A stretch of DNA of 11,949 nucleotides from an uncultured Collinsella sp. (GCA_900548565.1 URKV01000051.1:1-11949); one strand, 5' to 3'. Shown: positions 1 to 6,551, counted from the first letter of the stretch. Notes: generated by a model from the sequence alone, not told the origin. A program made the numbers and translations.

Positions 1-4
1 AGGA

Positions 5-38
5 GTCTCGTGGGCTCGGAGATGTGTATAAGAGACAG
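5..38 (+). other. Nextera transposase adapter (read 2), sequencing artefact
   Basis: Bases 5-38 match the 34-base Illumina Nextera/Tn5 read-2 adapter exactly. The 19-base Tn5 mosaic end AGATGTGTATAAGAGACAG occupies 20-38. Read through, the adapter gives the peptide MCIRDS, a familiar contaminant in predicted proteins. Bases 1-4 (AGGA) may be the end of a sample index (inference). This is library-construction DNA left on a contig end, not a biological transposon end. Confidence 0.98.
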
Positions 39-264
39 CGTTCCCACCGAGCCCCAGGGCGTCCCCAACTTTGACGACGAGCCCCAGGTGGCGATTGATA
101 CCGAGGGCGCGGTTGCCGAGAACCACGAGGCCTCCGCTGCCGTCTTTGGCGGTGCGGCGACGGTTCCAGTAGGACCTGCGCATGAGGGCGGTCTGCCGCT
201 CGTGGACGGCGCCGGCGAGGACCCGGGTGCCACGGTGGCCATGCCGGCTATGCCCCAGGAGTAG
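39..264 (+). CDS. C-terminal fragment of an unidentified acidic Pro/Ala-rich protein
   Basis: An open frame runs from the adapter junction to a TAG at 262-264 and gives about 75 residues of the C-terminal end of a protein whose start lies beyond the contig. The fragment is rich in Glu, Asp, Pro, Ala and Gly (for example FDDEPQVAIDTEG) and has no hydrophobic segment or motif I recognise. It looks like a disordered acidic tail. A GTG at position 10 would extend the frame, but that start lies inside the adapter and is artificial. The following 79 bases contain a weak 6-bp inverted repeat (TTGCCG 300-305, CGGCAA 323-328) with no T-run. I cannot assign a function, and the strand and frame are supported only by openness and GC-rich codon choice. 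Confidence 0.55.
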
Positions 265-343
265 GCCTACGCGTTTATCACCATCACGTACCTGCGCCTT
301 TGCCGTACGCAGATGAGCGGAGCGGCAAGTGATGCGCTGCGGG

Positions 344-349
344 TATAAT
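344..349 (+). promoter_or_regulatory. -10 element of the ytxH-like/PRC operon promoter
   Basis: A perfect TATAAT stands at 344-349, about 52 bases before the chosen ytxH-like start. No convincing -35 is seen 16-18 bases upstream (GC-rich, around 320-327) and there is no TG extension. Transcription would start near 356, which excludes the longer upstream start at 329 and supports translation from 401. Confidence 0.6.
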
Positions 350-400
350 GGACAGCATTCAAACGGTGGGCACCGACGTGCCCGCAGGAGAGGAATGATC

Positions 401-790
401 ATGGGTAAGACTTTCAGCTTTGTCTCCGGCGCACTTTTTGGCGCCGCTGCCGGCGCTATTGTCGGCGTTGCTCTGGCCCCGCGCTCGGGCGCCGAGACCC
501 GCGCCATGGCTGCCGATATCGCCAACGACGCCTGGGACAATATGCGCGACACCTACGAGCACAGCGCCGAGGAGGCTCGTGCTGCGGTGAATGACTTTGG
601 CCCGATGGTCGACGCCAAGACCGACGACCTGCGCGCCAAGGTCGACCTTGCCCGCGAGCGCATGGACCAGCTGCGCGAGCAGCTCAACGACGCCATTTCG
701 GGCGGCAACGTGACGCCTGCCGCCGACGTCGTGGTCGAGAACGCCGTCGAGGCTGATACCGAGGCTGCGGAGCCCTCGACCGAGGCATAA
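401..790 (+). CDS. YtxH-like single-pass membrane protein
   Basis: This is a 129-residue protein. Residues about 5-27 form a Gly/Ala-rich membrane helix, followed directly by ALAPRSGAETR, the hallmark of the YtxH family (hydrophobic helix, then AP-x-SG-x-ETR). The rest (about 35-95) is a charged, probably helical or coiled-coil region containing NMRDTYEHSAEEARAAV and VDLARERMDQLREQLND, and it ends in an acidic low-complexity tail. YtxH proteins are small, often stress-linked envelope proteins of Gram-positive bacteria with no known enzymatic activity. ATG 401 is chosen because the Shine-Dalgarno run (AGGAGAGGA, 386-394) lies just before it and the -10 box is at 344-349. ATG 395 is possible, but 329 lies upstream of the likely transcript start. 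The stop TAA shares its last A with the ATG of the next gene, so the two are probably translationally coupled. Function beyond family level is unknown. Confidence 0.85.
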   Translation: MGKTFSFVSGALFGAAAGAIVGVALAPRSGAETRAMAADIANDAWDNMRDTYEHSAEEARAAVNDFGPMVDAKTDDLRAKVDLARERMDQLREQLNDAISGGNVTPAADVVVENAVEADTEAAEPSTEA

Positions 791-1545
791 TGCGCGCCGG
801 GGATTTTGTCGGCGCCAAGATCTATCGCAAGCCTACCGAGGACAAGCGCACCAAAAAGGACGGCACGCCGCGCAGCCCTAAAAAGCTCGGAAAGATTCAC
901 TTTCCGGTCTTTACCCCGGGCGGTACGCGCGTGGTCGGCTTTATGGTCCGCCAGTCCGATATCGCGGGCATGATCGAGCGCCCCGACCGATTCGTAGCGC
1001 TCGACGCCATTGGTGTCTACGAGGGCGCCATTGCGGTCGATGACGTCAAGGACACATACGATGCCGCCGCCGCCAAGCGGCTCGACATCAACCTGGACGA
1101 TTGCATCATCTGGGTTGGTATGGACGTGCGCACGGAATCGGGCGACGTCGTGGGCTATTGCTCGGACGTTGAGTTCAAGCCACGCTCGGGCATCGTGCAG
1201 GCATTCTATGTGACCGCCGGTGCTGCTTCGAGTGTTTTGGTTGGTGACACGCAGGTGCCGCCGACGATGCTGCGCGGCTACGAGAACGGCGCGATGGTCG
1301 TCTCGGACGAGGTCAAGTCGCTCGGGTATTCGGGCGGTGCGGCTGCCAAGGCCGCCGAGGCCAGCGTCGTGGTGGGCGACAAGGTCAAAAAGGGCGCCAA
1401 GGTGCTCGACGACAAGGGATCGGTTGCCGTGGACAAGGGCAGCCGCGCACTGGGCAAGCAGCTCGGCAAGACGCGCGGCATGTTCAAGGCGTTTAAGGAC
1501 GAATACCAAAAGGCGAGCGGAGGCTCGTCAAAAGCTACAAAATAG
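790..1545 (+). CDS. PRC-barrel domain protein with Lys-rich C-terminal tail
   Basis: This is a 251-residue soluble protein that I read as two PRC-barrel-like units. Residues about 34-83 (KLGKIHFPVF...RVVGFMVRQSDI...VALDAIGVYEGAIAV) and about 107-172 (WVGMDVRTESGDVVGYCSDVEF...QAFYV) show the typical pattern of a Gly-x-x-hydrophobic turn, a GxV strand and a basic stretch. The tail from about 183 to 251 is Ala/Gly/Lys-rich with a loose repeat (VGDKVKKGAKVLDDKG, then VAVDKGSRALGKQLGK), perhaps helical and able to bind nucleic acid or membrane lipids (inference). PRC barrels act in RNA processing (RimM), photosynthetic reaction centres and many uncharacterised actinobacterial proteins. The start overlaps the previous stop by one base (TAATG), with CGAGG at 781-785 as a modest ribosome site. 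It probably works with the YtxH-like membrane protein. The MgtE-like protein downstream also begins with a PRC-type fold. Confidence 0.75.
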   Translation: MRAGDFVGAKIYRKPTEDKRTKKDGTPRSPKKLGKIHFPVFTPGGTRVVGFMVRQSDIAGMIERPDRFVALDAIGVYEGAIAVDDVKDTYDAAAAKRLDINLDDCIIWVGMDVRTESGDVVGYCSDVEFKPRSGIVQAFYVTAGAASSVLVGDTQVPPTMLRGYENGAMVVSDEVKSLGYSGGAAAKAAEASVVVGDKVKKGAKVLDDKGSVAVDKGSRALGKQLGKTRGMFKAFKDEYQKASGGSSKATK

Positions 1546-1566
1546 CGACGTACCAAATGATGGGAG

Positions 1567-1596
1567 GCAAGCCGGAGACCTGTTGCTCCGGCTTGC
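1567..1596 (+). terminator. hairpin after the PRC-barrel gene, probable terminator
   Basis: A perfect 11-bp stem, GCAAGCCGGAG at 1567-1577 with CTCCGGCTTGC at 1586-1596, closes an 8-base loop (ACCTGTTG). It starts 21 bases after the PRC stop and is followed by a weak T-rich stretch (TGTGTTTAT). It lies just ahead of the ribosome-binding site of the next gene, so it may terminate only partly and allow some read-through. Confidence 0.7.
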
Positions 1597-1617
1597 TGTG
1601 TTTATGGGGGAGGGCAC

Positions 1618-3024
1618 ATGCGCCAAAACGGATCCAACTTAAACGGGCGTTCGGGTGCGCGTCCGACGGCGCGCCGCGACCTGGGGCAGCTGCCCAGCGG
1701 TCAGCGCAAGCGTCACCGTAAGCCCGGCGCGATGTATCTCAACCATAGCCGCGGCTTTAGCGATCGCAGCGCGCGCATCGGCAACAGCCGCACGCCCCGT
1801 CGTTCGTCTCGCCTGCCCTATGCGCTCATCGCCGTGGGTTGCGCGCTCGTGCTGTTTATCGCTGCCGTCGTGGGCTACGTCAACCGCAGCGTGGACGTGG
1901 AGCTCAACGGCCAGAAGACCGCGGTGCGCGTGGGCTCTACGCTGCAGAATCTCATCGACGAACAGGATTTGACTGACACCTACGACGCAGGCGACCTGCT
2001 AGCCGTCGATGACAGCGTGCTCAAGCGCCATGGGGGCGAAAAGCTGTCGGTGAAGGTCGACGGCAAGCGCGTGAAGCAGGGCAAATGGGATAGCCGCGAA
2101 CTTGAGGGTGGCGAGAAGGTGACGGTCAAGGATGGCCGTAACACCTACGAGAAGCACGAGGTTCAGGCTACGGTTATCGAGCCCAAGCTCAAGGTCGAGG
2201 GCACGGGCGCTATCGAGTATGTGCAGACGTGGGGTGTCCAGGGCCGCTCCGAGGTGTGGGTTGGTGAGCAGTCGGGCAAGACGCAGGACCGCGGCGAGGT
2301 TGTGCCCGCCACCGATTGCGTCGTTGCGTGCGCCAGCGTGGCGCCCAAGGGCAACAAAAAGTACGTGGCGCTGACGTTTGACGAGGGTCCGAGCGGCGCC
2401 ACCAAGCAGATCTTGCAGGTGCTCAAGGAAAAGGGCGTCACCGCGACGTTCTTCCTTTCGGGCGATGCGGCCGAGGCCTCGCCTGCCACGGCCAAGGCGA
2501 TTGTCGATGCCGGGTGCGAGATCGGATCCAACAGCTACAGCGACGATTCGCTCAAGGATCAGGACCGTGAGGCGGTACGCGAACAGATCACGAAAGGCAC
2601 CGATGCGATTAAGTCGGCGACCGGCGTGAAGACGATGCTGCTGCGTGCCCCCTACGCTGCCTTTGACGAGCAAAACTGGATTGATGCGATGGACCTGGTC
2701 TCCGCCGTGGTCTCGTGGAATATCGACTCGGGCGACTGGCTGCTCAACGGTGCCGACGAGCAGGTCTCGACGGTGCTCGATTCGGTGACGCCCGGCAATA
2801 TCGTGCTGCTCACCGATAGAGACGAATGCGCCGAGCAGACACTCGAGGCGCTGCCGCAGATTATCGACGGCCTCATTGCCGACGGCTACAAGATCGTGAC
2901 GCTCAGCGACCTGGTCAAGACGGACACGTCGCTGAGCAAAAAGCTCACCTCGCTGACGAAGGTCACCATGCCCAAGGACGCCGTGTTCCCCCAGCTTGCT
3001 GAGGACAATGACACCACAGGGTAG
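1618..3024 (+). CDS. membrane-anchored NodB-fold protein, probable inactive polysaccharide deacetylase
   Basis: This is a 468-residue protein. Residues 1-66 are a strongly basic cytoplasmic tail and 67-88 one membrane helix. Residues about 92-125 resemble a DUF348/ubiquitin-like unit (VELNGQKTAVRVGSTLQNLI). The NodB homology domain spans about 248-440. NodB enzymes remove acetyl groups from peptidoglycan or other surface glycans using a metal held by Asp-His-His. Here motif 1 is TFDEGP (253-258) instead of TFDDGP. Motif 2 is NSYSD (305-309) instead of H-S/T-x-x-H. Motif 5 is LLTD (397-400) instead of LLHD. RAPY (343-346) and SWNIDSGDW (366-374) are kept. The metal ligands and the catalytic His are therefore substituted while the fold motifs remain, which suggests a pseudoenzyme, perhaps a glycan-binding or regulatory protein outside the cell. 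The start ATG 1618 has GGGGAGGG just upstream; ATG 1732 (Met39) is an alternative. Confidence 0.88.
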   Translation: MRQNGSNLNGRSGARPTARRDLGQLPSGQRKRHRKPGAMYLNHSRGFSDRSARIGNSRTPRRSSRLPYALIAVGCALVLFIAAVVGYVNRSVDVELNGQKTAVRVGSTLQNLIDEQDLTDTYDAGDLLAVDDSVLKRHGGEKLSVKVDGKRVKQGKWDSRELEGGEKVTVKDGRNTYEKHEVQATVIEPKLKVEGTGAIEYVQTWGVQGRSEVWVGEQSGKTQDRGEVVPATDCVVACASVAPKGNKKYVALTFDEGPSGATKQILQVLKEKGVTATFFLSGDAAEASPATAKAIVDAGCEIGSNSYSDDSLKDQDREAVREQITKGTDAIKSATGVKTMLLRAPYAAFDEQNWIDAMDLVSAVVSWNIDSGDWLLNGADEQVSTVLDSVTPGNIVLLTDRDECAEQTLEALPQIIDGLIADGYKIVTLSDLVKTDTSLSKKLTSLTKVTMPKDAVFPQLAEDNDTTG

Positions 3025-3061
3025 TTATTGGGTAGTCATTTAAGAACGTCCCCAATGACTA
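3022..3061. repeat. alternative inverted-repeat hairpins after the NodB-fold gene
   Basis: TAGTTATTGGG (3022-3032, beginning with the TAG stop) can pair with CCCAATGACTA (3051-3061) through 11 pairs including one G-U. The near-copy TAGTCATT (3033-3040) can pair with AATGACTA (3054-3061) through 8 pairs. The two structures are mutually exclusive. No T-run follows, so this is a weak terminator at best. It may be a copy of a dispersed REP-like palindrome (inference). Confidence 0.5.
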
Positions 3062-3135
3062 TGTCACGGATGCGTCAGCGTTTGGTATGCCTGCAATGTG
3101 CAGCGCATAAATTCGATGCCGCAGGGCGATGCTGA

Positions 3136-3144
3136 TGCTATAGT
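3136..3144 (+). promoter_or_regulatory. extended -10 promoter of the magnesium operon
   Basis: TGCTATAGT at 3136-3144 fits an extended -10 element (TGn plus TATAGT, 5 of 6 to consensus). The -35 region is poor, as is common for extended -10 promoters. The start near 3151 would give a leader of about 200 bases before the first codon at 3353. Confidence 0.5.
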
Positions 3145-3213
3145 TACTGCGGTTAATGAGGGTCAAGAGAAAGGTTACAGGTGAAATCCAAACCTCGACC
3201 ATACAGTCGATGA

Positions 3214-3246
3214 CCCCATGCAGGTGCTTTTTGCGCATGCACGGGG
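3214..3246 (+). promoter_or_regulatory. long hairpin in the mgtE-like leader
   Basis: Arms 3214-3227 (CCCCATGCAGGTGC) and 3233-3246 (GCGCATGCACGGGG) form 14 positions with 12 pairs (one G-U) and two mismatches, around a TTTTT loop. No T-run follows, so it is not a standard terminator. It lies wholly inside the 13-codon frame 3210-3251, so translation of that frame would melt it. Confidence 0.5.
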
Positions 3247-3352
3247 TGTAAGCGTCGAGCGGCGTGCCGCCCGCGCATGCGTATACATATCCAGAAGCCC
3301 CCGGACGCCGTACGCGCGGCCGCGTCCGGAGGAATAATGATGGGGAGCACCA

Positions 3353-5197
3353 TTGAATTATCTGAGTGAGATGCTCAAATTGCCGGTCTTGGACGTCGAT
3401 GGCGAAAAGCTCGGCGTGGTCAACGATTTTGGCATTGCTACCGGCGAAGTTTTTCCGCACGTGACGTCGCTCGCGTTCCGCGGACCCGGCAAGACGCCGT
3501 TTATGATCAGCTGGCGCAAATGGGTCGACCGTATCGACGAGACGGGTGTACACCTTAAGACGCCGGCCACCGAAATCCGTTTTTCGTACCTGCAGCCGAC
3601 CGAACTCTTGCTTGCCCGCGACGTGCTCAACAAGCAGATTGTCGACACGCAGGGCATGAAGGTCGTGCGCGTAAACGACATCAAGTTTTCCATGTCGGGC
3701 GAAAACCAGCTGCGCCTGCTGGGCGCCGAGGTCGGTGCTCGCGGTCTGCTACGCGCCATCAGCCCCGCGCTCGAGCATATCGTCGAAGGCTTTATGAAGC
3801 ACCTGGGCAAGCCACTCAGTGAGGACATCATCGCTTGGTCCTACATGGACCTGCTCGACCGCTCGACCAAGAACATTCAACTCTCGGTGTCGCACAAGAC
3901 GCTCGGCGAGCTGCACCCTGCCGACATCGCCGACATTATCGAGCAGCTCGACCCGCGCCTGCGTGCGCAGGTGTTTGCACAGCTCGATACTGCCCAGGCC
4001 GCCGAGGCCATCTCGGAGTTCGATGACGACGAGCTTATGACCGAGATGCTCGAGGGTCTGTCCGACACGGACGCATCGTCGATGCTGGCCATGATGGACC
4101 CGGACGACGCCGCCGACCTGATCGACGAGCTCGATTACGAGAAGGCCGAGAAGCTCCTGCGCCTGATGGGCGTCAAGGAGGAGAAGGCGATTCGTAACCT
4201 GCTGGGCTATGAGGACAACACCGCCGGCCGCATCATGACCTCGGAGTTTGTCTCGCTGCCCGCCACGGCGACGGTCGGCGATGCCATCGAGGCGATTCGC
4301 AAACTCGATGAGGACTTCGAGAGCGTCTACTACGTCTATACCGAGGATCCGAGCGGCATGCTGACCGGCGTGCTTTCGCTGCGCACGCTGATCGTAGCCG
4401 ACCGCGACGCCACGCTGGGTCAGCTGGCCTATCGCGACCTGGTCTATGTGTCGCCCGACGAGGACCAGGAAGACGTGACGGACGAGATGACCAAGTACGA
4501 CCTGGTTGCCATCCCTGTCTGCGACGAGAACCGTCATATCCTGGGTATCGTGACCTTCGACGACGCCATGGACGTTATCGCCGAGGAGCATCAGGAGGAC
4601 CTGCAGATCGCCGGTGTCGGCTCGGGCGATAGCGCGTCGGACGACTCGACGAACGTGCTCAGCTGGTTCGTGCATCGTCAGTACTGGGTCGTCGTGTGGG
4701 GCATCGCCTCGTGCATTATGGCGACGGTGCTGGGGACGGCGCTGGGCTCCGCGCATCTGGTGGTGTTCCCCATGTGCGCCATGCCGCTCGTGCTGCTGGC
4801 GGCCTCGCGCATGGTGTCGTTCGTCAAGAACTACTTCCTCGAGTACGACGGTCACGACGACGAGCCCAAACCGTACCTGGGATTCTTCTTCCAGAGCACG
4901 GGTATGGGCCTGATCCTTTCGCTCGTGACTTACCTGTGCGCGCAGCTGGTGCGCACTGCCGCGTTCCTCGATGCCCCTATGTTTGAGGAGCAGCTCTTTA
5001 CCGGCTGCTTTAACATCGCGGCCATCATCTGCCTGGTGGGCAACATGAGCGCCGTGATTTACCTGATGGTGCTGTTCTGGCGCGATGAGCACGACCTCAA
5101 TACGTCGGGTACCGCCATGAACGTCATCGCCGTCATGATCTCGTGTGTGGCGTACTGCATCGCCGCGGTGCTGCTCACCATGTCGGTCATGGGGTAG
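3353..5197 (+). CDS. MgtE-like protein: PRC barrel, MgtE_N, CBS pair, divergent membrane domain
   Basis: This is a 614-residue protein, against about 450 for ordinary MgtE. Residues 1-150 look like PRC-barrel-type beta units (LPVLDVDGEKLGVVNDFGI; VVRVNDIKFSM). Residues 186-290 are a clear MgtE_N superhelix (LHPADIADIIEQLDP; MMDPDDAADLIDEL; GYEDNTAGRIMTSEF). About 292-415 is a CBS pair, and 440-612 holds five membrane helices as in MgtE. In MgtE, Mg2+ bound between the N and CBS domains gates the pore. Here the pore signatures appear missing: the GxGGNxGxQ-type stretch of helix 2 is replaced by FPMCAMPLVLLAASR (472-486), and the conserved pore Asp of helix 5 aligns with a hydrophobic residue in MNVIAVMISCVAY (alignment from memory). 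The start is TTG 3353 with GGGGAG at 3342-3347; ATG 3371 is the alternative. The gene lies 8 bases before the NRAMP-type gene, so it may sense Mg2+ for that partner instead of, or besides, transporting. Confidence 0.85.
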   Translation: MNYLSEMLKLPVLDVDGEKLGVVNDFGIATGEVFPHVTSLAFRGPGKTPFMISWRKWVDRIDETGVHLKTPATEIRFSYLQPTELLLARDVLNKQIVDTQGMKVVRVNDIKFSMSGENQLRLLGAEVGARGLLRAISPALEHIVEGFMKHLGKPLSEDIIAWSYMDLLDRSTKNIQLSVSHKTLGELHPADIADIIEQLDPRLRAQVFAQLDTAQAAEAISEFDDDELMTEMLEGLSDTDASSMLAMMDPDDAADLIDELDYEKAEKLLRLMGVKEEKAIRNLLGYEDNTAGRIMTSEFVSLPATATVGDAIEAIRKLDEDFESVYYVYTEDPSGMLTGVLSLRTLIVADRDATLGQLAYRDLVYVSPDEDQEDVTDEMTKYDLVAIPVCDENRHILGIVTFDDAMDVIAEEHQEDLQIAGVGSGDSASDDSTNVLSWFVHRQYWVVVWGIASCIMATVLGTALGSAHLVVFPMCAMPLVLLAASRMVSFVKNYFLEYDGHDDEPKPYLGFFFQSTGMGLILSLVTYLCAQLVRTAAFLDAPMFEEQLFTGCFNIAAIICLVGNMSAVIYLMVLFWRDEHDLNTSGTAMNVIAVMISCVAYCIAAVLLTMSVMG

Positions 5198-5205
5198 GTG
5201 GTCGC

Positions 5206-6468
5206 GTGCAAAATACGAAGCAAAAGCCGAGCACCAAGCAAAAGCTGACCATCGCGGCCATCTTTGGCGCCATGGGCCCCGGTCTTCTGGCGGCGCTTTC
5301 GGGCAATGACGCTGGCGGCATCGCCACGTATTCCAGCGCGGGCGCCAGCTATGGCTATAAGATGCTCTGGATGCTTCCCGTCATGACCGTGCTGCTTATC
5401 GTGACGCAGGAGACCGCGGCGCGCTGCGGATGCGTTACGGGTAAGGGCCTGGCGTCGCTCATTCGCGAGCGCTTTGGCGTGCGCAAGAGCGTGCTGGCCA
5501 TGGCAGCGCTGTTGATCGCCAACACGGCGGTGACCATCTCGGAGTTCGCGGGTATCGCGAGCGGCCTTGCTCTGTTTGGCGTTCCGGCGAGCATCTCGGT
5601 GCCGCTCGTGGCGCTGCTGGTGTGGATGCTTACCATGTCGGGCAGTTTCCAGCGCATCGAGAAGATTCTGCTGCTGGTAAGCTGCGTGTTCGTGACCTAC
5701 ATCGTCGCCGCGTTTATGGCCGGCCCCAACTGGGGCGAGGTCGCGGTCGACTTGGTCGTCCCCAATATTCAGAACGATCCCAGCTACGTGTCGCTCGTGG
5801 TCGCAACGATCGGTACCACCATCGCGCCGTGGATGATTTTCTTGGCGCAGAACAACGTGGTCGATAAGAACGCGGGCGAGGACGATATCGTGCTGCAGCG
5901 CATCGATACTGTGAGCGGCTCGCTTGCCGCCGATATCATTGCCGGCTTTATTATCATCACGACCGGTACGGTGTTGTTCCCGGCGGGTATTCAGATTAGC
6001 GATGCCGCCGATGCTGCCCGCGCGCTGGAGCCTATTGCGGGTCAGTGGTCCACGGTACTGTTTGCCTCGGGCCTGGTCGCGGCGAGCTTCTTGGCCGCCT
6101 GCGTGCTGCCGGGCGTTACGTCGAGCGCTATCTGCGAGGCATTTGGCTGGGAGCGCGGTGCCGACCGCAGCTGGGACGAGGCCCCGGTTTACCGCGGCAT
6201 CATTACGGCCATCATCGGCATTTCTGCCGTGTTGGTGCTCATGCCTGGCGTCGATTTGTTCCAGATTATGATGACCTCGCAGGTCATCAACGGTGTGCTG
6301 CTGCCCGTGGTCTTGGTATTCCAGGTGGTTATCGCGGCGGATCGCCACATTATGGGCGCCAACCGCAACGGCCGCTTATGGAACGTGCTCACTTGGGCGA
6401 CTATCGCCGTGATTACGGTGCTGACAGTCGTCATGTTTGTGCTGCAAGCGATGGGCTACAGCGCTTAA
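5206..6468 (+). CDS. NRAMP-related magnesium transporter (NRMT type)
   Basis: This is a 420-residue polytopic protein of the SLC11/NRAMP fold with about 11 membrane helices. Helix 1 reads GPGLLAALSGNDAGGIATY. The canonical metal motif DPGN is DAGG here (35-38), keeping the Asp and losing the Asn. Helix 6 reads GTTIAPWMIF (203-212), where transition-metal NRAMPs have a VMPH motif, so the Met that disfavours Mg2+ and Ca2+ and the His are both absent. These changes mark the NRMT branch, shown in Clostridium and Eggerthella lenta to import Mg2+ and not Mn2+. I therefore call magnesium uptake across the cytoplasmic membrane, by inference from these motifs. GTG 5206 is chosen because the family N-terminus follows at once and AGGTGG (5196-5201) precedes it; an upstream GTG at 5143 lies within the previous gene. 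It forms an operon with the MgtE-like gene and ends at a strong terminator. Confidence 0.9.
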   Translation: MQNTKQKPSTKQKLTIAAIFGAMGPGLLAALSGNDAGGIATYSSAGASYGYKMLWMLPVMTVLLIVTQETAARCGCVTGKGLASLIRERFGVRKSVLAMAALLIANTAVTISEFAGIASGLALFGVPASISVPLVALLVWMLTMSGSFQRIEKILLLVSCVFVTYIVAAFMAGPNWGEVAVDLVVPNIQNDPSYVSLVVATIGTTIAPWMIFLAQNNVVDKNAGEDDIVLQRIDTVSGSLAADIIAGFIIITTGTVLFPAGIQISDAADAARALEPIAGQWSTVLFASGLVAASFLAACVLPGVTSSAICEAFGWERGADRSWDEAPVYRGIITAIIGISAVLVLMPGVDLFQIMMTSQVINGVLLPVVLVFQVVIAADRHIMGANRNGRLWNVLTWATIAVITVLTVVMFVLQAMGYSA

Positions 6469-6486
6469 CGCCCACTTTTGCTTCCG

Positions 6487-6521
6487 AACAGGCCGCAGCG
6501 ATGGGCTGCGGCCTGTTTTTT
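6487..6521 (+). terminator. rho-independent terminator of the magnesium operon
   Basis: A perfect 12-bp GC-rich stem, ACAGGCCGCAGC at 6488-6499 with GCTGCGGCCTGT at 6505-6516, closes a 5-base loop (GATGG). It runs into TTTTTT at 6516-6521, preceded by AA. It lies 18 bases after the NRAMP-type stop codon. Confidence 0.95.
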
Positions 6522-6551
6522 GTCTGCTATAGGATGTTAGTTATATAGCAA

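Larger units (their letters stand above)
3062..3352 (+). promoter_or_regulatory. structured leader region of the mgtE-like/NRAMP operon
   Basis: This gene-free stretch before the magnesium operon contains a probable promoter (3136-3144). Downstream come a small hairpin (TCGAC 3195-3199 with GTCGA 3206-3210), a long hairpin (3214-3246) and an 8-bp perfect stem (CCGGACGC 3301-3308, GCGTCCGG 3322-3329) whose 3' arm runs into the Shine-Dalgarno GGAGG at 3328-3332. Three tiny reading frames are interleaved with these structures: 3181-3213, 3210-3251 and 3337-3369. I do not see the conserved core of the M-box magnesium riboswitch. A regulatory leader is an inference from position and structure. Confidence 0.5.

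Noticed and set aside
20..38. Tn5 mosaic end as evidence of a natural transposon
   Set aside because: It lies within the complete commercial adapter at the very end of the sequence, so contamination explains it fully.
553..1509. Minus-strand open frame of 318 codons over the ytxH-like and PRC-barrel genes
   Set aside because: It is a shadow of two genes with recognisable family motifs, a one-base overlap and a ribosome site.
3136..3352. M-box (ykoK-type) magnesium riboswitch before the MgtE-like gene
   Set aside because: I looked for the conserved core of the M-box aptamer and did not find it. A covariance-model search would be decisive; a significant hit would overturn this.
3749..5092. 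Long minus-strand open frame of 447 codons opposite the MgtE-like gene
   Set aside because: It is antisense to an unmistakable MgtE_N/CBS gene, is rich in His, Arg and Gln as expected of reverse-frame shadows in high-GC DNA, and has no recognisable domain.
5059..6348. Long minus-strand open frame of 429 codons opposite the NRAMP-type gene
   Set aside because: It shadows a clear membrane transporter; its translation is hydrophilic low-complexity Arg/His/Asp with no motif.
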